Assembly: GCA_020055645.1 (NCBI GenBank)
Contig: CM034548.1
Location: 25,284,201 to 25,348,200, forward strand
Reading direction: 5' to 3'
DNA from: Tomocerus qinae
Lineage: Eukaryota; Arthropoda; Collembola; Entomobryomorpha; Tomoceridae
DNA: 64,000 nucleotides
This document shows positions 12,061-25,599 of the stretch, piece after piece (positions within the stretch are counted from its first letter, which is position 1; each line of letters begins with the position of its first letter). Position numbers and translations under genes: made by a program. The notes under the pieces were generated by a model that saw nothing but the letters and a program-made list of their open reading frames with translations, was not told the DNA's origin and did not search any database.

Positions 12061-13200
12061 TATAACATTTATATTTTGAAGAAAGTTCTCATCTATAAGC
12101 TATCTTAAATACTTTCTTTTAATTATAAAAGAAATTCGGAACGTCATAACTACAATAGTTGTACTAGATAATAAATTTATCTCATGAAGTTGAGAACGGG
12201 GAAATTCTATTACCTTTTGAATTTTTATTTAGGTTACTTTCTCTAATGTGCATACAAGGCTTCTGTCATTTTCCTGATATCTATTGTGATTAAGAACGTC
12301 ATGCATAAAATAAATGCAAACTTTGGAAAGAATTCGAACGTACTTCTATCGCTATAAAACCCAAATGTGTAGGATAATAATATTATTATACAATGGGGCC
12401 ATGTGAAACAAATACACCGGTTGAAAGAAAGTGGACTGACTTTCTTTGAAGTTGAGAAATCTTCCATTAATTGAATTCTTCTCAAACTACTTTCCCAGTC
12501 AATACAGTAATCTTCAATGTTTTGACTTGTTTATTTCACAAGAATCAGAGGATATTATATTCCACATAACATAGATTTCTTGCGAAATTACAACCTAAAT
12601 TTGCCAAAATCCTTGAATACAAAATGTGAAATGTACCTTTACTAAACCGATCAAACGAACTAGGATGATAGAATAACAAGCTACTTTGTACACAAGAAAA
12701 GAGCCAACAATTCCAATAAAGCCTTTTCAAGTTATAAATGCTGGATTGTGTTACTTGTATGAATAGAAATAATTTTATTGGTAGAATGATGTACTGTACT
12801 TGAATTACAAAGAGATTATATTCAACGTTTGTATTCTTCTTAGAGATTTTATTTTGTCTTTCTTTCTTAGATGTACAAGTACATCAAAAAGATCAATACA
12901 TCTTAAACATTAAATTAGGTTATTACGAACGACTAAATTATCTATCAAAGTTGTCTAAGAATGTGTACATAAGTAGACTACTGATACAAACGAACTTCCT
13001 TCAATTGTTACAAACAAAGAGCAGATTGGTGAAACTTGGGAAAATCTAATGAGAAAAGAGTACCGTTTTTCAATATTGTAGATAAAAGAGTTAGTTTGAA
13101 TGAGCAGAATATTAATTTGAAACGTTCCAGTATAAAAATGAAAAGCAACGTGACTTTGCTGCAAACGACTATGTAGGGACAAACGTTAGAGGAATGTTTA
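12060..13200. other. AT-rich spacer, no gene seen
   Basis: AT-rich DNA with little skew. No coding, RNA or transposon signature recognised. Confidence 0.5.
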
Positions 13201-14560
13201 CTTTAGGAGATGAGTGAAATAGCCTAGTTTTGTGATGATGAGAGTGCGTAGGTAGGAGCTACTGTCTCTGTTGGTGATGATAAAAGGAAAAAAAAGCCTT
13301 AATATAGATAAGCCAGATGAGGGAGACAGAGAAAAGACAGTTCATATGTATCATCACGTTGAGTGAGACGAGTGAGGAGGATCGAGTAGTATGTCAAGTG
13401 AAAAAATTGTGTGAAATAATAGTCGTCTTTAATTTTGTTCTTAGCTAAACGTCTTCGGATGTAGAGCATGAGATGTGAAACATTTCTAATACGTGTCCAC
13501 TATATAGAACTAATGAACTAGGTGTAGGTAAATACCTGCAGTAATAATAATAATAATACGATTCGTTTAAAGACTACTACAGCTACTATAGTTTGTAGAT
13601 GGCATTAATAATATTGGAGGCAGACTTCTTGATATCATCAATACCAAGTATATAGTATTAGAGTATTATTATGATGTTTTATACTTATTTGTCGCTCCAT
13701 TAGTATTTGTAGGCGAGTCTGTGTATTTTATAGGTAAAAGTAGTTTTATCCATTTGTTGTGCATAGGTATGTAGAGTATAAAAAGTAGGTATATAGGGAG
13801 TGAGTGAGTGAGTGAGGATGGAAGGAGGGAGAAGATTGAAGGCTGGAAGATCAACAGTGATGTGACGTGGACTGGAGTATTAGAGTGGGAGAAACAAAGT
13901 GAGTTCGGTGTGCAGAAAATCAGTCAGTTAATGCGATTAAGTTGTCGTATTTTCTTTCACTGGCTCACTTTATTGGAAAAGTGATCTTTTCCATCTCTTT
14001 TATTGCTTCTTTTGACCGAAAGTTGGACAAAAATTTGTTTGTTTTCCCAAGGAAAAACCTATTCTCTGGAGAAGAAACCAACTGGTTGCAGCAAACAAAG
14101 GTCTTTTAACAGATCTCATTAAAAATGTACGTGGCACGTGTGGCTGACTCTCTTTCTCCTCCAACTACCGTATATGGGTAGTTAGCTATGGAGTCTATGC
14201 CTAGTATTTCCTGACAAAATTCCAATTGTTCCGAGGGAAGTAGAGGTAGGGCAAGGGAAGCCAGAGAGGCCAAGCGATTTGACATCCTGGATGGAACACG
14301 TCTCCAGGTTTACTACCTCTCTCCATTCTCCTTTTCTCCAGATTGTCATGTCACTGCAGCAGTCAGAAAAATGTCTTTAGCTATTGTAATCGTTTCCCGT
14401 AGGTAAAGCTACTTACACACCGATATATCTGCATTTACCCACATTTACTCCATCTGTCTATACAGTCTCTTATTTTGAGACTTAAATATATCTTTTAAAT
14501 ACTCTTTTCTGCACACACAAGTCAACGAACAAAGCAAAAGTACTACAGACATACCTAAAG
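13200..14560. other. Skew unit with (GAGT)n and (TAA)n microsatellites
   Basis: The G-rich half reaches 26 G:3 C at 13801-13860, helped by a (GAGT)n run at 13798-13816; a (TAA)n run lies at 13542-13557. The C-rich half gives 17 C:6 G at 14401-14460. The intervening core contains the E-box CACGTG near 14139. No coding exon recognised. Confidence 0.6.
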
Positions 14561-14619
14561 TAAGTAAATATGTCTACATACAAATGCTTTCTTTCTGTTT
14601 AGTTTCAACATTAAATGAG

Positions 14620-16080
14620 ACTTGGAGAAATCACGTCAATAAAGTCAAGGAAAGTAAGTTGGTGAGCTGTTATTGTTAGTACTACAGCAAAAAGTACAAG
14701 GTCCAGTTACCTAAGATAGTACATAGTATGTGATGTAGTAGTTTTGTAGTAGGGTGTCCCTTTAAAAGGTAGACTATGAGAGCGAGCACAGATATGAGAC
14801 AATGTTTTCCTACTATGCAGTTAGGTGATTTGACGTAGTTTCTCGATCTAACTACGTAAGCTGGATTTTGATTGCTGGCTTGGCTGGACAGAGCGTTTCT
14901 AAGTTGTGTGCCTAAGTGTTTTTTATGAGATTGGAAAGAAAACGAAGCTGAAAGTGATTGTGTCGGAAAATAATAGGAAAGAGAGTGATTGTGAGTGTTT
15001 AGAGGGAATACTAGTATACTTATAGGGGTATAAGGAGAAAGATGAAAGAATGAAGAAGAGGTGGATGGATAGATGGATGAGAATCTCTCGTGGAGTCTGA
15101 GCGTCGACATAAGGAACAGAGAAATGAGATTGGCAGTAGTATTGGTGCATTAGGTGCATGACAGAGGTGGGCAGAGTAGGTAACACAAGAGAACTGGATG
15201 AAAGGTGGAAGGAAATAATGATTCCAAGTCCTTTAAAGGATTTTTATTTCGTGTGTTGGGAAAGGCAATATATTGAGTGGAGGAAGGCGGGTAAGGTCGG
15301 GCAGGGACGATTCCAACCGGACGAAGAAGGGAAAGAAGACAGGACAGACTATGCAATGTAACAGAGATGTGAAAACATTTTCTCATGTCTATATTGTAGA
15401 ATATAAACGTATCACAAGGCAATTAATCACAGTAGCCCGCACTTGACGTTTCATTAGCTCGTCTCTTTTCGTTTTCCCAGATTTAATTAACATTGCAACG
15501 GTCGAACAAACTTTCGCCAAACCCGGTTGGATCTTTACTCAACTTGTTTTGACGCTTGTATTTGCCCATTTAACACTTGAGCTTCCACGAACAGCTCATT
15601 CCATCCTATTCTATGACTACGTACCAAGGAAACGAACGAGCAAACGAGACGACCCTACCAAACCAACTACTTCCACTACCTCCACCAGTCAACTCCATAT
15701 TATGTACTCTCTACACAAGAAGACTACTATCACTTCTCTAGTATACCATCTATGGCTGATAGTAGACCTTCTTCCACCTAACTACATTACTGCCATACTT
15801 CCTACGTGTCTTCCCAATTTCTATCTAATGTTTCACCAAATACCTATTACATCTATTATTGTACATATTTATATACCCAGCAATTATATATCAATCCTAT
15901 ATAGCTATTTAACACTCTTTCCTAGTAGCCTTAGCAATAGTTTCAGAAATTGCACCACTATTTCAATATCCTACACAAATAGGCTCCAGAAATTCATTTT
16001 CAATCTAAATCTCCATTAATGCTATAGCCACCGCTTATATTCAATCTATAGATACATAGCCCCTTCTTTTAGATATTTAT
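14620..16080. other. Skew unit with the longest spurious open frames
   Basis: G-rich half: 21 G:8 C at 15061-15120. C-rich half: 22 C:3 G at 15661-15720. The core at 15280-15560 is GC-richer and has three GGG runs near 15289-15308. Frames of up to 142 codons (minus, G half) and 156 codons (plus, C half) are open, but both are low-complexity (Thr/Ser/Leu/Ile/Pro) and lack domains. The asymmetry explains them. Confidence 0.65.
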
Positions 16081-17376
16081 TATTCTCCGGAATAACTACT
16101 AAATCACAAACTGTACATTCCTGAACAAAATAGTAGCTAACATACTATTACTAAATACTATATTATTAATACAAAATTCATAACTCAAACAGTCTTTATG
16201 TGGACAGATTAAACTTGCTGCCAAGTTTTTTAAAACTTAGAAGCAAGTACTGGATTAAATTAAGTATTGCCTCAATGAAAATACTCTAAAGTAGGTTAAA
16301 ATAATGTCCAAAAAGGACAATCCAAGCAAAATAAGAAGATGAAATGCTAATTGGGTCACCGAAATTAAATACTGAATGATATTATTCAAAATAAAAAACA
16401 CAAGGTTGAAAGCAAATATCTTGCATAGAAATTATAGAATGATCATGATTGCAAGGTACTGCAATTACTATTGCGCTTCAGGGGCAAAGATTATTAGCAA
16501 AACTTTGATTTGTTATGCAACTAAGGTGCTCTAAATCCCTGCATATGAAATAAATTGAACCGCGTGTAATTTTAAGCGAACAATTAGTTTGTACTTTGCA
16601 ATTAGTCAGGAGTTCACAAATTTAGCCGAAAGCTAGCATTATGAAGTGCATAATTAGTAAGAAATTTCTATATGCTTAGTTAACGTACAGTTTGAATGAG
16701 TAGAAGTACTACTACTCACCTGTAATTCAACATCATAGTAAATCCATGTAAATAAACGGAAATGTAGAATACCTTTGAATTAAGAGTTCTTGCAAAACCC
16801 TTGGATCTAACTAGGTCAAATTAAAACACCAAAGGGATAAACATTCAGATGATTCTCTTTATGCAGTTAAATTAATATAAAGCAAAAATATTGAAATTTG
16901 CTAAAGAGGCCGTGACGCATAAACTCGCTAGCTTCAAGCACACATAATATTTGAGTATAGCTGCTAATTTTCAAGTTGCAGCTTTTATGTGATTACCTTG
17001 GTCCTTTTCAAATACAAAAGCTGATTTACATAGACTCGAAACACTAATTGGATGTTTACTGACTGCCATATAATTAATCATAATCCAATTGTAATTGCAA
17101 AATCAAGAATACTAGGTGGATAACTCAGCTCTACATTTTATAATTAAAACATCATTTTGATTTACAAAGCTCTGAGCTATACATACTAGTTACCTGTCTT
17201 AAATACCATTGCCAATTTACTTCCCACATAATTCCAAGTAATAATACTATGCATGTGAGAGTTTGGATTGGATGAAAGAAATTTGTATCAAAGTAATCAA
17301 GCACAACTACAATAGAAGTTTCAAGCAAACAACTACAAAGTGGTAATTAATTAAAATTCTCTGCATACTAGATCAC

Positions 17377-17384
17377 TGACGTCA
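17377..17384. promoter_or_regulatory. Perfect CRE-type site
   Basis: TGACGTCA, the palindromic bZIP (CREB/ATF) consensus, inside the TAAT-dense stretch. The match is exact; occupancy is unknown. Confidence 0.4.
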
Positions 17385-17794
17385 AAATACGTTGTTTTCT
17401 ATCTACGTGAATTCGTATTTAGACACTGATGCTTATTTTAACCAACTTATTAAGCAGTTTATATGCAGCAGATTTAATGTTATATTCTACCAGTTTTTAA
17501 TTAAGTTCTTGATTGAGATTTTGCATTTTATACCTAGATATAGTCTTAAATTAAGGTCTGGCAGTTGAAACTAAAATGATAGTACTGTAGACCAACGATG
17601 TAAATAACTTGAATACAAAGATGAATAGCTAATAATACAAATACAAAATGGCAAATTTTACCCAAGGTATTCGAAATGAGCTCGTTCTACAACAAAATCA
17701 GTAAATGATAGTTATAAAAATGACTTCAAGCAGCACATGGGAATATCTTTGTATAAAATGCAGGAATTAGACCAGCCAATTACTGAAATTATTG

Positions 17795-17806
17795 CTACAC
17801 GTGTAG
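17795..17806. promoter_or_regulatory. 12-bp palindrome with E-box core
   Basis: CTACACGTGTAG contains CACGTG, a bHLH site, with symmetric flanks. Confidence 0.4.
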
Positions 17807-18499
17807 ATCGCCCACGGCCATTTCTACACTACTGTGTTTTATCTTGTTTCTACCTTGATGGATTTTGTTTTAATTTTCCGTTTCTTAATAATTAATTAGG
17901 CAGGGTGACTGACGGGGCTTATAAAATGCAATTCCATTTCCTTCATAGCTTGCCAATCCCTGCTCACTAAAGATTATAGCAGTTAGTAACAGATTCTAAT
18001 CTGATAGAACGTTATATTTTATAGGTATTGGGTGTCCTTCGTAATATTATGCTATGCATTTTCTCATTACTGATAAAGTCTTCCGAAAACTATATTAATT
18101 ACCTCTCATTAATTTAATAAAATGGATTTTTTCGTTTTAAAAGGAATGTGTATGAATTCCGGGGGCAAAATATCTTCCTTTTAGTTCTGAATTGAAATAA
18201 GCTAGGGTAAGCGTTGAAACACGCCCCTTTTTTAATTAGCAGGGTAGAGACAAGACTACGGAAAAGGTATTTAGTATGAAGCAGAAAATATTCCAGTATA
18301 GTAGTTCATTCAGCAGTCGTACTTCATTTAGAGTGATCACTCGAGGAAGGTGATCAAGAGAGCTATTCAGGATATTGCACGTATTTATTAGCTTCAGGGC
18401 ATCCGGACGTAATTAAAATTTAGGAATCCCTAAAATTGAGTAATTGAGTAATAGCCAAATTATTGGATAGATGAAAAGGAACATGACGCACATCCCAAG

Positions 18500-19370
18500 C
18501 TACCTTTAGATTGCATGTTTATTATGGTATACATACAATGTTGCACACAAATCATCTCTTTTACTTAAGCACAAAGGAAGTACAACCTCAAGGCAAATAA
18601 ATATTAACGGATAATCAAGAAACTATACAGCAGAGACAAAAATATTTATATACTTAGAAACTATTTTTGTGTACCTATAACCCAGAGTCAACGATGTATT
18701 AATAGAGAATGCTACTTACAGAATATTCTAGGGTTACGGCTTTCTAAAATGAATTTGTTTCCACGTGAATATTTTGTATCAGGTAAGCTTATTTTGTATC
18801 AATATAGCATTTACCATGAACGACACGAGTATTTAACTCTCATTGAGATGAAAATACTGACAAAGGAAGCTTAAACCAGGTGAAAATCAAATTAGGTATT
18901 TTGGCAGGAATTTCTTTGCAAAGCAAGCAAAGGAATCCAGGGCTGCGGGCATTTAAATATCTTTAAGTGGTCTATGTATAGCAAGATTAATTTAACTATT
19001 ATATGGTAACGCCACTGAAAATAAACGAAGAAGGAGATAATCCTTGTGCATTCTAAATTTTCCTCAAAATCCTTTCCCTTGTGGAGATGAACTAATTTTC
19101 TTACGCTATAAGACAAACTGTCTATTTTATTTTGATACGCGCAATCGACTACCTACTTAGTTCTTTCAAAAATTTCTTTAAATTTAGTTTAAAATGAAGC
19201 AACAGGTTAAAATTGGATGTTTAAAACACTGAGATGATTTAAAATAAGGTAGTTTAGCTATTTATACCATTTTGATAAAAAGAGAATGTATTCGGTGAAA
19301 ATACGTTTCTAATCTCAGACTGGCGTTGATCGAGTAAAATGCGTAGATAGATAATAATAATAATATTTGT
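18500..19370. other. AT-rich spacer, no gene seen
   Basis: Low-skew AT-rich DNA. TATTTTGTATCA occurs twice near 18770-18800, and a short (ATA)n run lies at 19351-19364. Nothing else recognised. Confidence 0.5.
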
Positions 19371-19379
19371 AAAAGAAAT

Positions 19380-20060
19380 AGCTTTTAAGTCCCGTCGGAA
19401 AAATCGTGGTGAGGATTTAAGGTAATTTTGGTCGTGGAACGGTGGCTAACGAAGTCAAGTTGTAGGAGAGAGAGAAAAGAATTGGATGTAGTAGAGGGTT
19501 ACCTTGGTAGGTAGGCCAGACTATTATGTACTTAGGTTGGCGTAGTATTATGAAGAGATTCGAGTGAATTTGGTGGAAGAGTGCTTGAAGCATTATAGTA
19601 GAAGAGCACAACGAAAGAGTATGTATTATATTAGGGACTGCGGAGCTCTTTCCATTTGGTTCAGTGAAAAGTGTCGATTTTCACAATAATGTAGTGAGTT
19701 TCATGTGGTGGGTCCCGAGTGGAAGTCTCTTTCTCTCGCCACTCTCAGTCAGATCCTCTTACTCACTACCATCAACTAATATTGCATTTGGCGCTTGATC
19801 AAAATGCCTTTTGTGCCTTTAATCTTGTTTCTTTGTAGCCACAGTTGAGCCAGGACCCGACCACATTACACTGATGTGATATGCCAGTTACTTATACTGT
19901 GTTGTTTCCCAATGTGTCTATTCTCCTGTAATTGCATATCAACCTTAGCAAATACCTTATGTTCACAATACAATAGTCTACTACTGTAGCATCCACATTC
20001 CACATTCCTTCTATCTACACAGTTCTTTGAGACTCCACCACGACTGAATTTTCATTTGAC
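19380..20060. other. Skew unit
   Basis: Compact and clear: 23 G:3 C at 19441-19500, then 21 C:5 G at 19981-20040, with the switch near 19680-19730. Confidence 0.65.
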
Positions 20061-20069
20061 GCTGTTTGT

Positions 20070-21270
20070 ACTCACTCAGGTATTAGAAAAAGGTAGTAAA
20101 AAGCACAACTCTAACTTTTCGTTATTTAGAAGAACAGTAGGTATCATTTGGCTTATAAATAATGGACAAGGAACTCCAATCAGGAAATGGGCAAGTAAAT
20201 AACTAAAAGAGATAGATAAGTCCTCTGTTTAACTACTTACTTAGTAGATACAGGTGTTATCGTTGTGTAATGTATGAAGTTGCATGTCATGTTCTTCTTG
20301 AGATAGTGATTCGAAGAATTCTGTTAAGCACTGCTTGGGGAAATTGAAAAGGACTGTTTGAATTAGAGAAAAAGGATTTTTGGGCATTTAAAAGAGTTGT
20401 CTTTGTTGCAAGGATAGAATTTAGTAATGAGCGAACATTTAATTATGTCTCTCATTCAGTGAGAGAGAGAGAGAAATGCGTACAGTAAATTATTAATAAA
20501 GTTTTCTTTTTGATCGACGATAAACTTTCGTTTGTTAATAATGTATGTGCAATGAAAAAGGAATGAAAGGAAGTTGAGGAGATGGAATGCGCCGAAGCAT
20601 ATGAAAATTGAATGGCAATAATTAAAGGAACCAAATTAGATTTCATCATAAGTAGGGAAGCAGGTACTTTATAGCTAAAGCAAAATTAAATTTTCTCAAA
20701 GTACCTATAACATTGAATCATAGGATAATTAAGGTTTTATTTGAACGAAGGAAATTACATTTTGTGTAAATTTTGCAGTTGAGATTAGATTTTTGTATTT
20801 AGGATTGCTTATGGTGAAAGTTTGACTATGACTGCAGATATAAGGGAATATTTTCTAAGAAATGAGAATATAAATTAGTTATGAAGAAACGTTTTGTGTT
20901 GTAAATAGTTTATATTAGGAGATTAATTAGCTCAGACCTTAAGGTAGAGCCGAGTGCTGAGGCAATTTATTCTGCACTTTATGGAGAATGCCAGATAAAA
21001 AGCGAATGTTGTTTTAATACATTTCATGAGAAAGTCTGAGAAGGAAATGAATTTAATTTAATCTAAAAGTGAGCTGTACTACTACAGTAGTAGTAGTAAA
21101 TGAGGGTACATATGTAGTATTTACTAAAAGAGTAGATGTATATGTACTCTTGAGCTTTTCTGCCCTACATCCCACTATGAATAGTTAATAAGTGACTTAT
21201 TTAGACGGATTTTATAATTTGATGGTAATTTAATACACAGTTGGTAACAGCGTAGCACTAAACTAGTACC
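20070..21270. other. Purine-leaning AT-rich spacer, no gene seen
   Basis: Contains a (GA)n run at 20461-20474 and a mirrored CTACTACAGTAGTAGTAG patch near 21080. No coding or transposon signature recognised. Confidence 0.5.
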
Positions 21271-21279
21271 GAAAGTATT

Positions 21280-22240
21280 TCATATGTTGTAGCAAGTGGT
21301 AGATGAATATAACATCCGTGGGAAGAGGGAAAGTGATTCGAAGATGAGAGAATGAAGTACTACTGCGAAAAACAGAATAAAAGGAGAGAGAGGCAAGTGG
21401 CAATGTAATGGAGGAGGATACAAATACTATATACAGACAGACAGATCTTGCCAAATGCACTCAGAGAGATAGGCAGGAGTTTGTGTTTGTTGGAGTGCAG
21501 GGTATTTCGGTTTCTATGATGGTCTCTGTTTGTAATAAGAGTATCCAGAGAAAAGAGTAAGTACGAGAGTAATGGAACTGTTGATTCGGAGAGAGCAATT
21601 TGAGACGTGCAATATTTAGTGAGATGGAATTTGGGCAGGGTGGATTAATTGAAAGCGGGTGATTGCCTAGCTCTCCTGAGATGGAAATTAACTTGAGCAA
21701 GACAAGCATTGCGTTCTGAGCTCGGAGAAAGAACTGAGCCATGCAACAGACTTCGAATACAAAAGGAACAAAAACAAAGCAGGTAGAAACGAGTCGACGA
21801 AGTTTGGTAATTAAAAGATAAATTTTTCATGAGTTCATTGGTTTAGCGCGTTATACGCCTATAGATACTCCTATCTACTACAACAAACTAATACACTTAT
21901 TACTTTCTCCCAACTTACTCTCGGATACTTACCGACACACTTTACTTACCCAACTTACACTACCCTATGATATTCATGGCCAACAAGTTAGTCCCTTTGC
22001 TAATGCTAATCCTCAGGATGCAATTAGATGAGAAAATGTTCAACACCGACCAGCCAAAAGAACATTACCAATTGTCCTATGTACTACTACTACTACTACA
22101 AGGATTAATCCCTCCCTTCCTACATCATACACATCAGGATAGACTGAAAATATATCCCATTTACATACAAGTAGATACTACACTATATCAACTCTCGAAA
22201 CTTGAATGCAGCATAATATATACTCTATTAAACAGAAAAA
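21280..22240. other. Skew unit with (CTA)n tract
   Basis: 20 G:5 C at 21361-21420, then 22 C:3 G at 21901-21960. A (TAC)n tract lies at 22082-22100. The 93-codon minus frame and 102-codon plus frame obey the skew and look non-coding. Confidence 0.65.
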
Positions 22241-22479
22241 GTCAAACTGATACTATATTATATGAATCGTTATAATGTATCTATAAATACAAAGGAATTG
22301 GGATTACATTTTGAAACTTGCCAATTTGTAGTAGAATAAAAAGGGTTCCTTTCCACATGCTGAATGTTACATGACATAAACTCTTGCCTATTTAAGGTGG
22401 TGTTTTGAGAAGATACTCAAAAATAGACAGACACATTAGAAAGATTACTAGGATGGGTCTGCAGCGCTTATCAGAGCAG

Positions 22480-23690
22480 TGACTGTTGTATATTATATAG
22501 CCTAGTGTGATGCAAGGTTAGTAATGGTACATCTAATTGTAAGAGTTGAATGAAAAATGAATTATAGAAGTGCGAATTGTAGCGTGCAGTAGTAAGTAGT
22601 GTCGACTACTGTCTCGTCTATACTAGTTAGTAGTGGCAGAGGATCAGATGGTCGGTTAGTAAGTATGATGAAGTGAAGTGTGTTGGGCTAACGTGGAAAT
22701 AGTGGAGAGTATCTCTCTATACAAAAGTAAATGAAGGGAAGGAAGACAGAGAGCAAACCAACTACTTACTATTTATTAGCTACTCGTCGTTAGTAGTAGC
22801 AACTAAACACGAATGTAATCTAAGTAAGTGTTTCACTATATCTCTTGATGGTTGCTGATAGAGAAGAGTCGAGTTCGTGGGTGTGCTTTTCGAACGTGAG
22901 ACGGAACGGAGCTACTTGGGACTGTTACTACTCCATCTACTTCTATAGGAGAGGAGAAGACGTTTGGAGAGATAGTCAAGTGTAGTAGATGCTATTGCCC
23001 TGGAGAAGAGTGCTCGGGACTGTACACACCACATTACATACGTTTGTCGACAATAGAGTTTCTCTCGCCGATGCCAGCCAGGGTTATTTGGGATGCGATG
23101 AAAACGGAATGGAGTCTTGCATTTCCTCTCGTTTGAAGAGAGGTTTTCGTGTTCCATTGTGAAAATACATATATTTTCATGATGAGGAAAACTCATTAAG
23201 TCCTTTTCATAATGAAAACTTTCTTGCAAAATAATTTAACAAAGTTTTAACGAACTTTAACTCTAATTAGATTTTCTTCATAAGCCTTTTCCTCTTCGGG
23301 CTCTTTTGTCCTATTGTGAATGAATAACCTTCTTCCAATCCCGTTCGACTAGAATGTATACACAAACATACTATAACTACTAAGCAAAGTAAGTAGTCCA
23401 GACTCACTGGAGTCTAGGCCAGGCCACTGCCAACCAAGACTTCCAACGCTAACCAAACCGAGACCATGGATGTAATGGTATTTCCCCTATAATATTTAAG
23501 TAGTTATTTTCCATCGTTAGTTTAGTTGTAAGTAAGTTTGCAATATTATAATTTATACGTTGTTTGTTTTCTTATCAATGCATAACTATACATAGGATCA
23601 CGATGCCCCCACACACTCTTATAGATTACCATTTGGCTTTCCTATATTTCCTTTCAAGACTCCTTTCCTTAGAATCTGAAGTAGGAGAAA
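22480..23690. other. Skew unit
   Basis: 17 G:6 C at 22681-22740, then 17 C:7 G at 23581-23640, with a GC-richer core at about 22900-23480. A 105-codon minus frame at 22912-23229 spans the core; it has no motif I recognise and no nearby partner exon. Confidence 0.55.
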
Positions 23691-23859
23691 GTAAGTATAG
23701 TGGTCATACGAAATTATTTATATTGTTAGAGCTATAGAAAATATGCTAAAGGCATTCTTAAGTACAGGAGGAACTCTCAAATAATGTTGCCACGAGCTGT
23801 AATCAAATGACTAAATCTAGTAACTGCTTTTTCATTCTAAAATAACCATCAAGGAGATA

Positions 23860-24400
23860 CTGTGGGGAGCAGAGAAAATTGAGTAACGAACTCGCAGTGA
23901 AAGAGATGAAGTCAAGTGAAGCAGGCCACTCGAGAGAATAAATAGCGGGGAAAGTATTAGAAATAAGAATCGCACTGTGTCTAACAATTTTCTGAAGGTG
24001 ACTCCAAAGATGAATGTGCATAGAATGGAAAGCAACTGTTCTGATTGTCTGTGGAATTACTTGGTTTGTCTTGAGCTAGAATTATTAATGTAATCGAATG
24101 AGACGGTGATTGAGAGGGAAAACTGAAGAGCAAATTAAGCTTTCGCTTATTCCCTTTTATATACCCAACAATAAGTAAAATGACGAATAGGCGAGTAAAT
24201 GGCCAATAATGACTTCTATATATAAACCCTACTCAATCCAAATGAGGTACCTGAATCAAAAATAGAGTGCCCACCAACTTCGCCAAGCTCTCCTTTATCC
24301 TCTTTTAGACATACATACATATCTGTAGTGTAAGTACTTCGCTAATAAGATTTCGTCTACTTTGAGACTTCAAACTAACCTCTAAGAGTGGTGCAATGTT
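23860..24400. other. Weak skew unit
   Basis: G half 18 G:9 C at 23881-23940; the C half around 24260-24310 is short. Listed because the order matches the stronger units. Confidence 0.35.
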
Positions 24401-24639
24401 GTTTTCAGGAATTATTTGCATTAGGTAAACAAATTCTTTGCCTTGTGAAAGTAGTCTTGTCTATATAGTAACAATGTGTAATCAAGCAAACTCTGGTCTT
24501 ACTGGAATTAGAAATATTAATTTCGGAGAAAGAATGTTTTGTGACTATTAAATGTAGGCGATATATTAATTAATTTTAGTACATTACTTTGTTTACTGCA
24601 GCATAAATTTAAGTTTAGTTAGCGTAGACCCCATTTCTC

Positions 24640-25560
24640 TTCAGATAGATTGGATTGCATTAGATGGATGAAGTGCTAAAGTGAAAGTTGTCGTTGGCAC
24701 AATGCAGAGAAAGGACTTTCGACTTACTTATTAAGAAGTGTGTCTGTTTTGTGTATTGTGTGTGAAACTATTAGGGTGTTCTTCTGTCTATATACTATAC
24801 AAACTGTAAATAACTTTGAGATATACTTAGTACTAGATATAAATAAATATAGAATGGTGGTATTGTTTATATGCCTACTGTAAGTAGTTAGTTGGAGATA
24901 AGTAAGTGTAAGTGCAGATGGCTATGGGTGGAGTGAATATTAGTAAGAAATGCATATTCCCTGTTCTGCGTGATGTTCTTGGAAGAGAGAAAGAGAAAAG
25001 CTAACGATAAGTGAAGCTAAAGTAAAGTACAAGCACCTTCACTATTTCCTTCTCTTCCCCATTAAATGATTGCCATTAATGTTTTGCGGAAAAACTAAGT
25101 GGTTCCTCTCAAGTCTAAGGAAAAACTTTCTGATGATATTCTATAATGCGAAATTCATGTATCTTTACATTTGCTCTAACTTCCATCAAGACAAAACGCA
25201 GAGTTCTTCCAGTCGAGCCACCAAAGGACCAAATACCGCATTTTTCTCTTTGTGCAGTTCCATGAAACACGGAAAATGAATTAAACTTCATGACACCATC
25301 CCTCCTCATTATTATTATTCCACATTCACCTAATCACAATCTGCCTCTGACAGACAACAGAACAGAGCCGGGCCACGCCAGGCCACGCACTAAGCTTAAC
25401 TTTACTTTTACAACATCCACTCATACTTCCTACATTGGGGACAAGCTATCAAGTCACTATGCCTATTATATTTACATGTAGTGTAGTATATATATACGCA
25501 TCTCTCTTCTATATATGTAGTAGGCTCAACCGTCTCTCTGGTATCCTGTTGGACGAAACC
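24640..25560. other. Skew unit
   Basis: 18 G:5 C at 24901-24960, then 22 C:10 G at 25321-25380. No gene recognised. Confidence 0.55.
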
Positions 25561-25599
25561 AGCAGGGGCAATCCGATTAACTTAAAACCATCTACTCTC

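Larger units (their letters stand above)
16100..18500. promoter_or_regulatory. Enhancer-like AT-rich region with CRE and E-box palindromes
   Basis: About 2.4 kb of low-skew, repeat-poor DNA with many TAAT/ATTA cores, for example ATAATTAATCATAATCCAAT near 17070. A perfect CRE, TGACGTCA, is at 17377-17384. A 12-bp palindrome with a central E-box, CTACACGTGTAG, is at 17795-17806. No open frame of note. It resembles clustered conserved non-coding elements near developmental regulators; function is inference. Confidence 0.3.

Noticed and set aside
14682..15422. Overlapping minus-strand open frames of 87-142 codons
   Set aside because: They sit in a G-rich block, so the minus strand is C-rich and stop-poor; several registers are open at once, which argues against real coding.
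15549..16019. 156-codon plus-strand open frame
   Set aside because: It lies in a C-rich, G-poor block where TAG and TGA are depleted; the protein is low-complexity with no domain or splice context.
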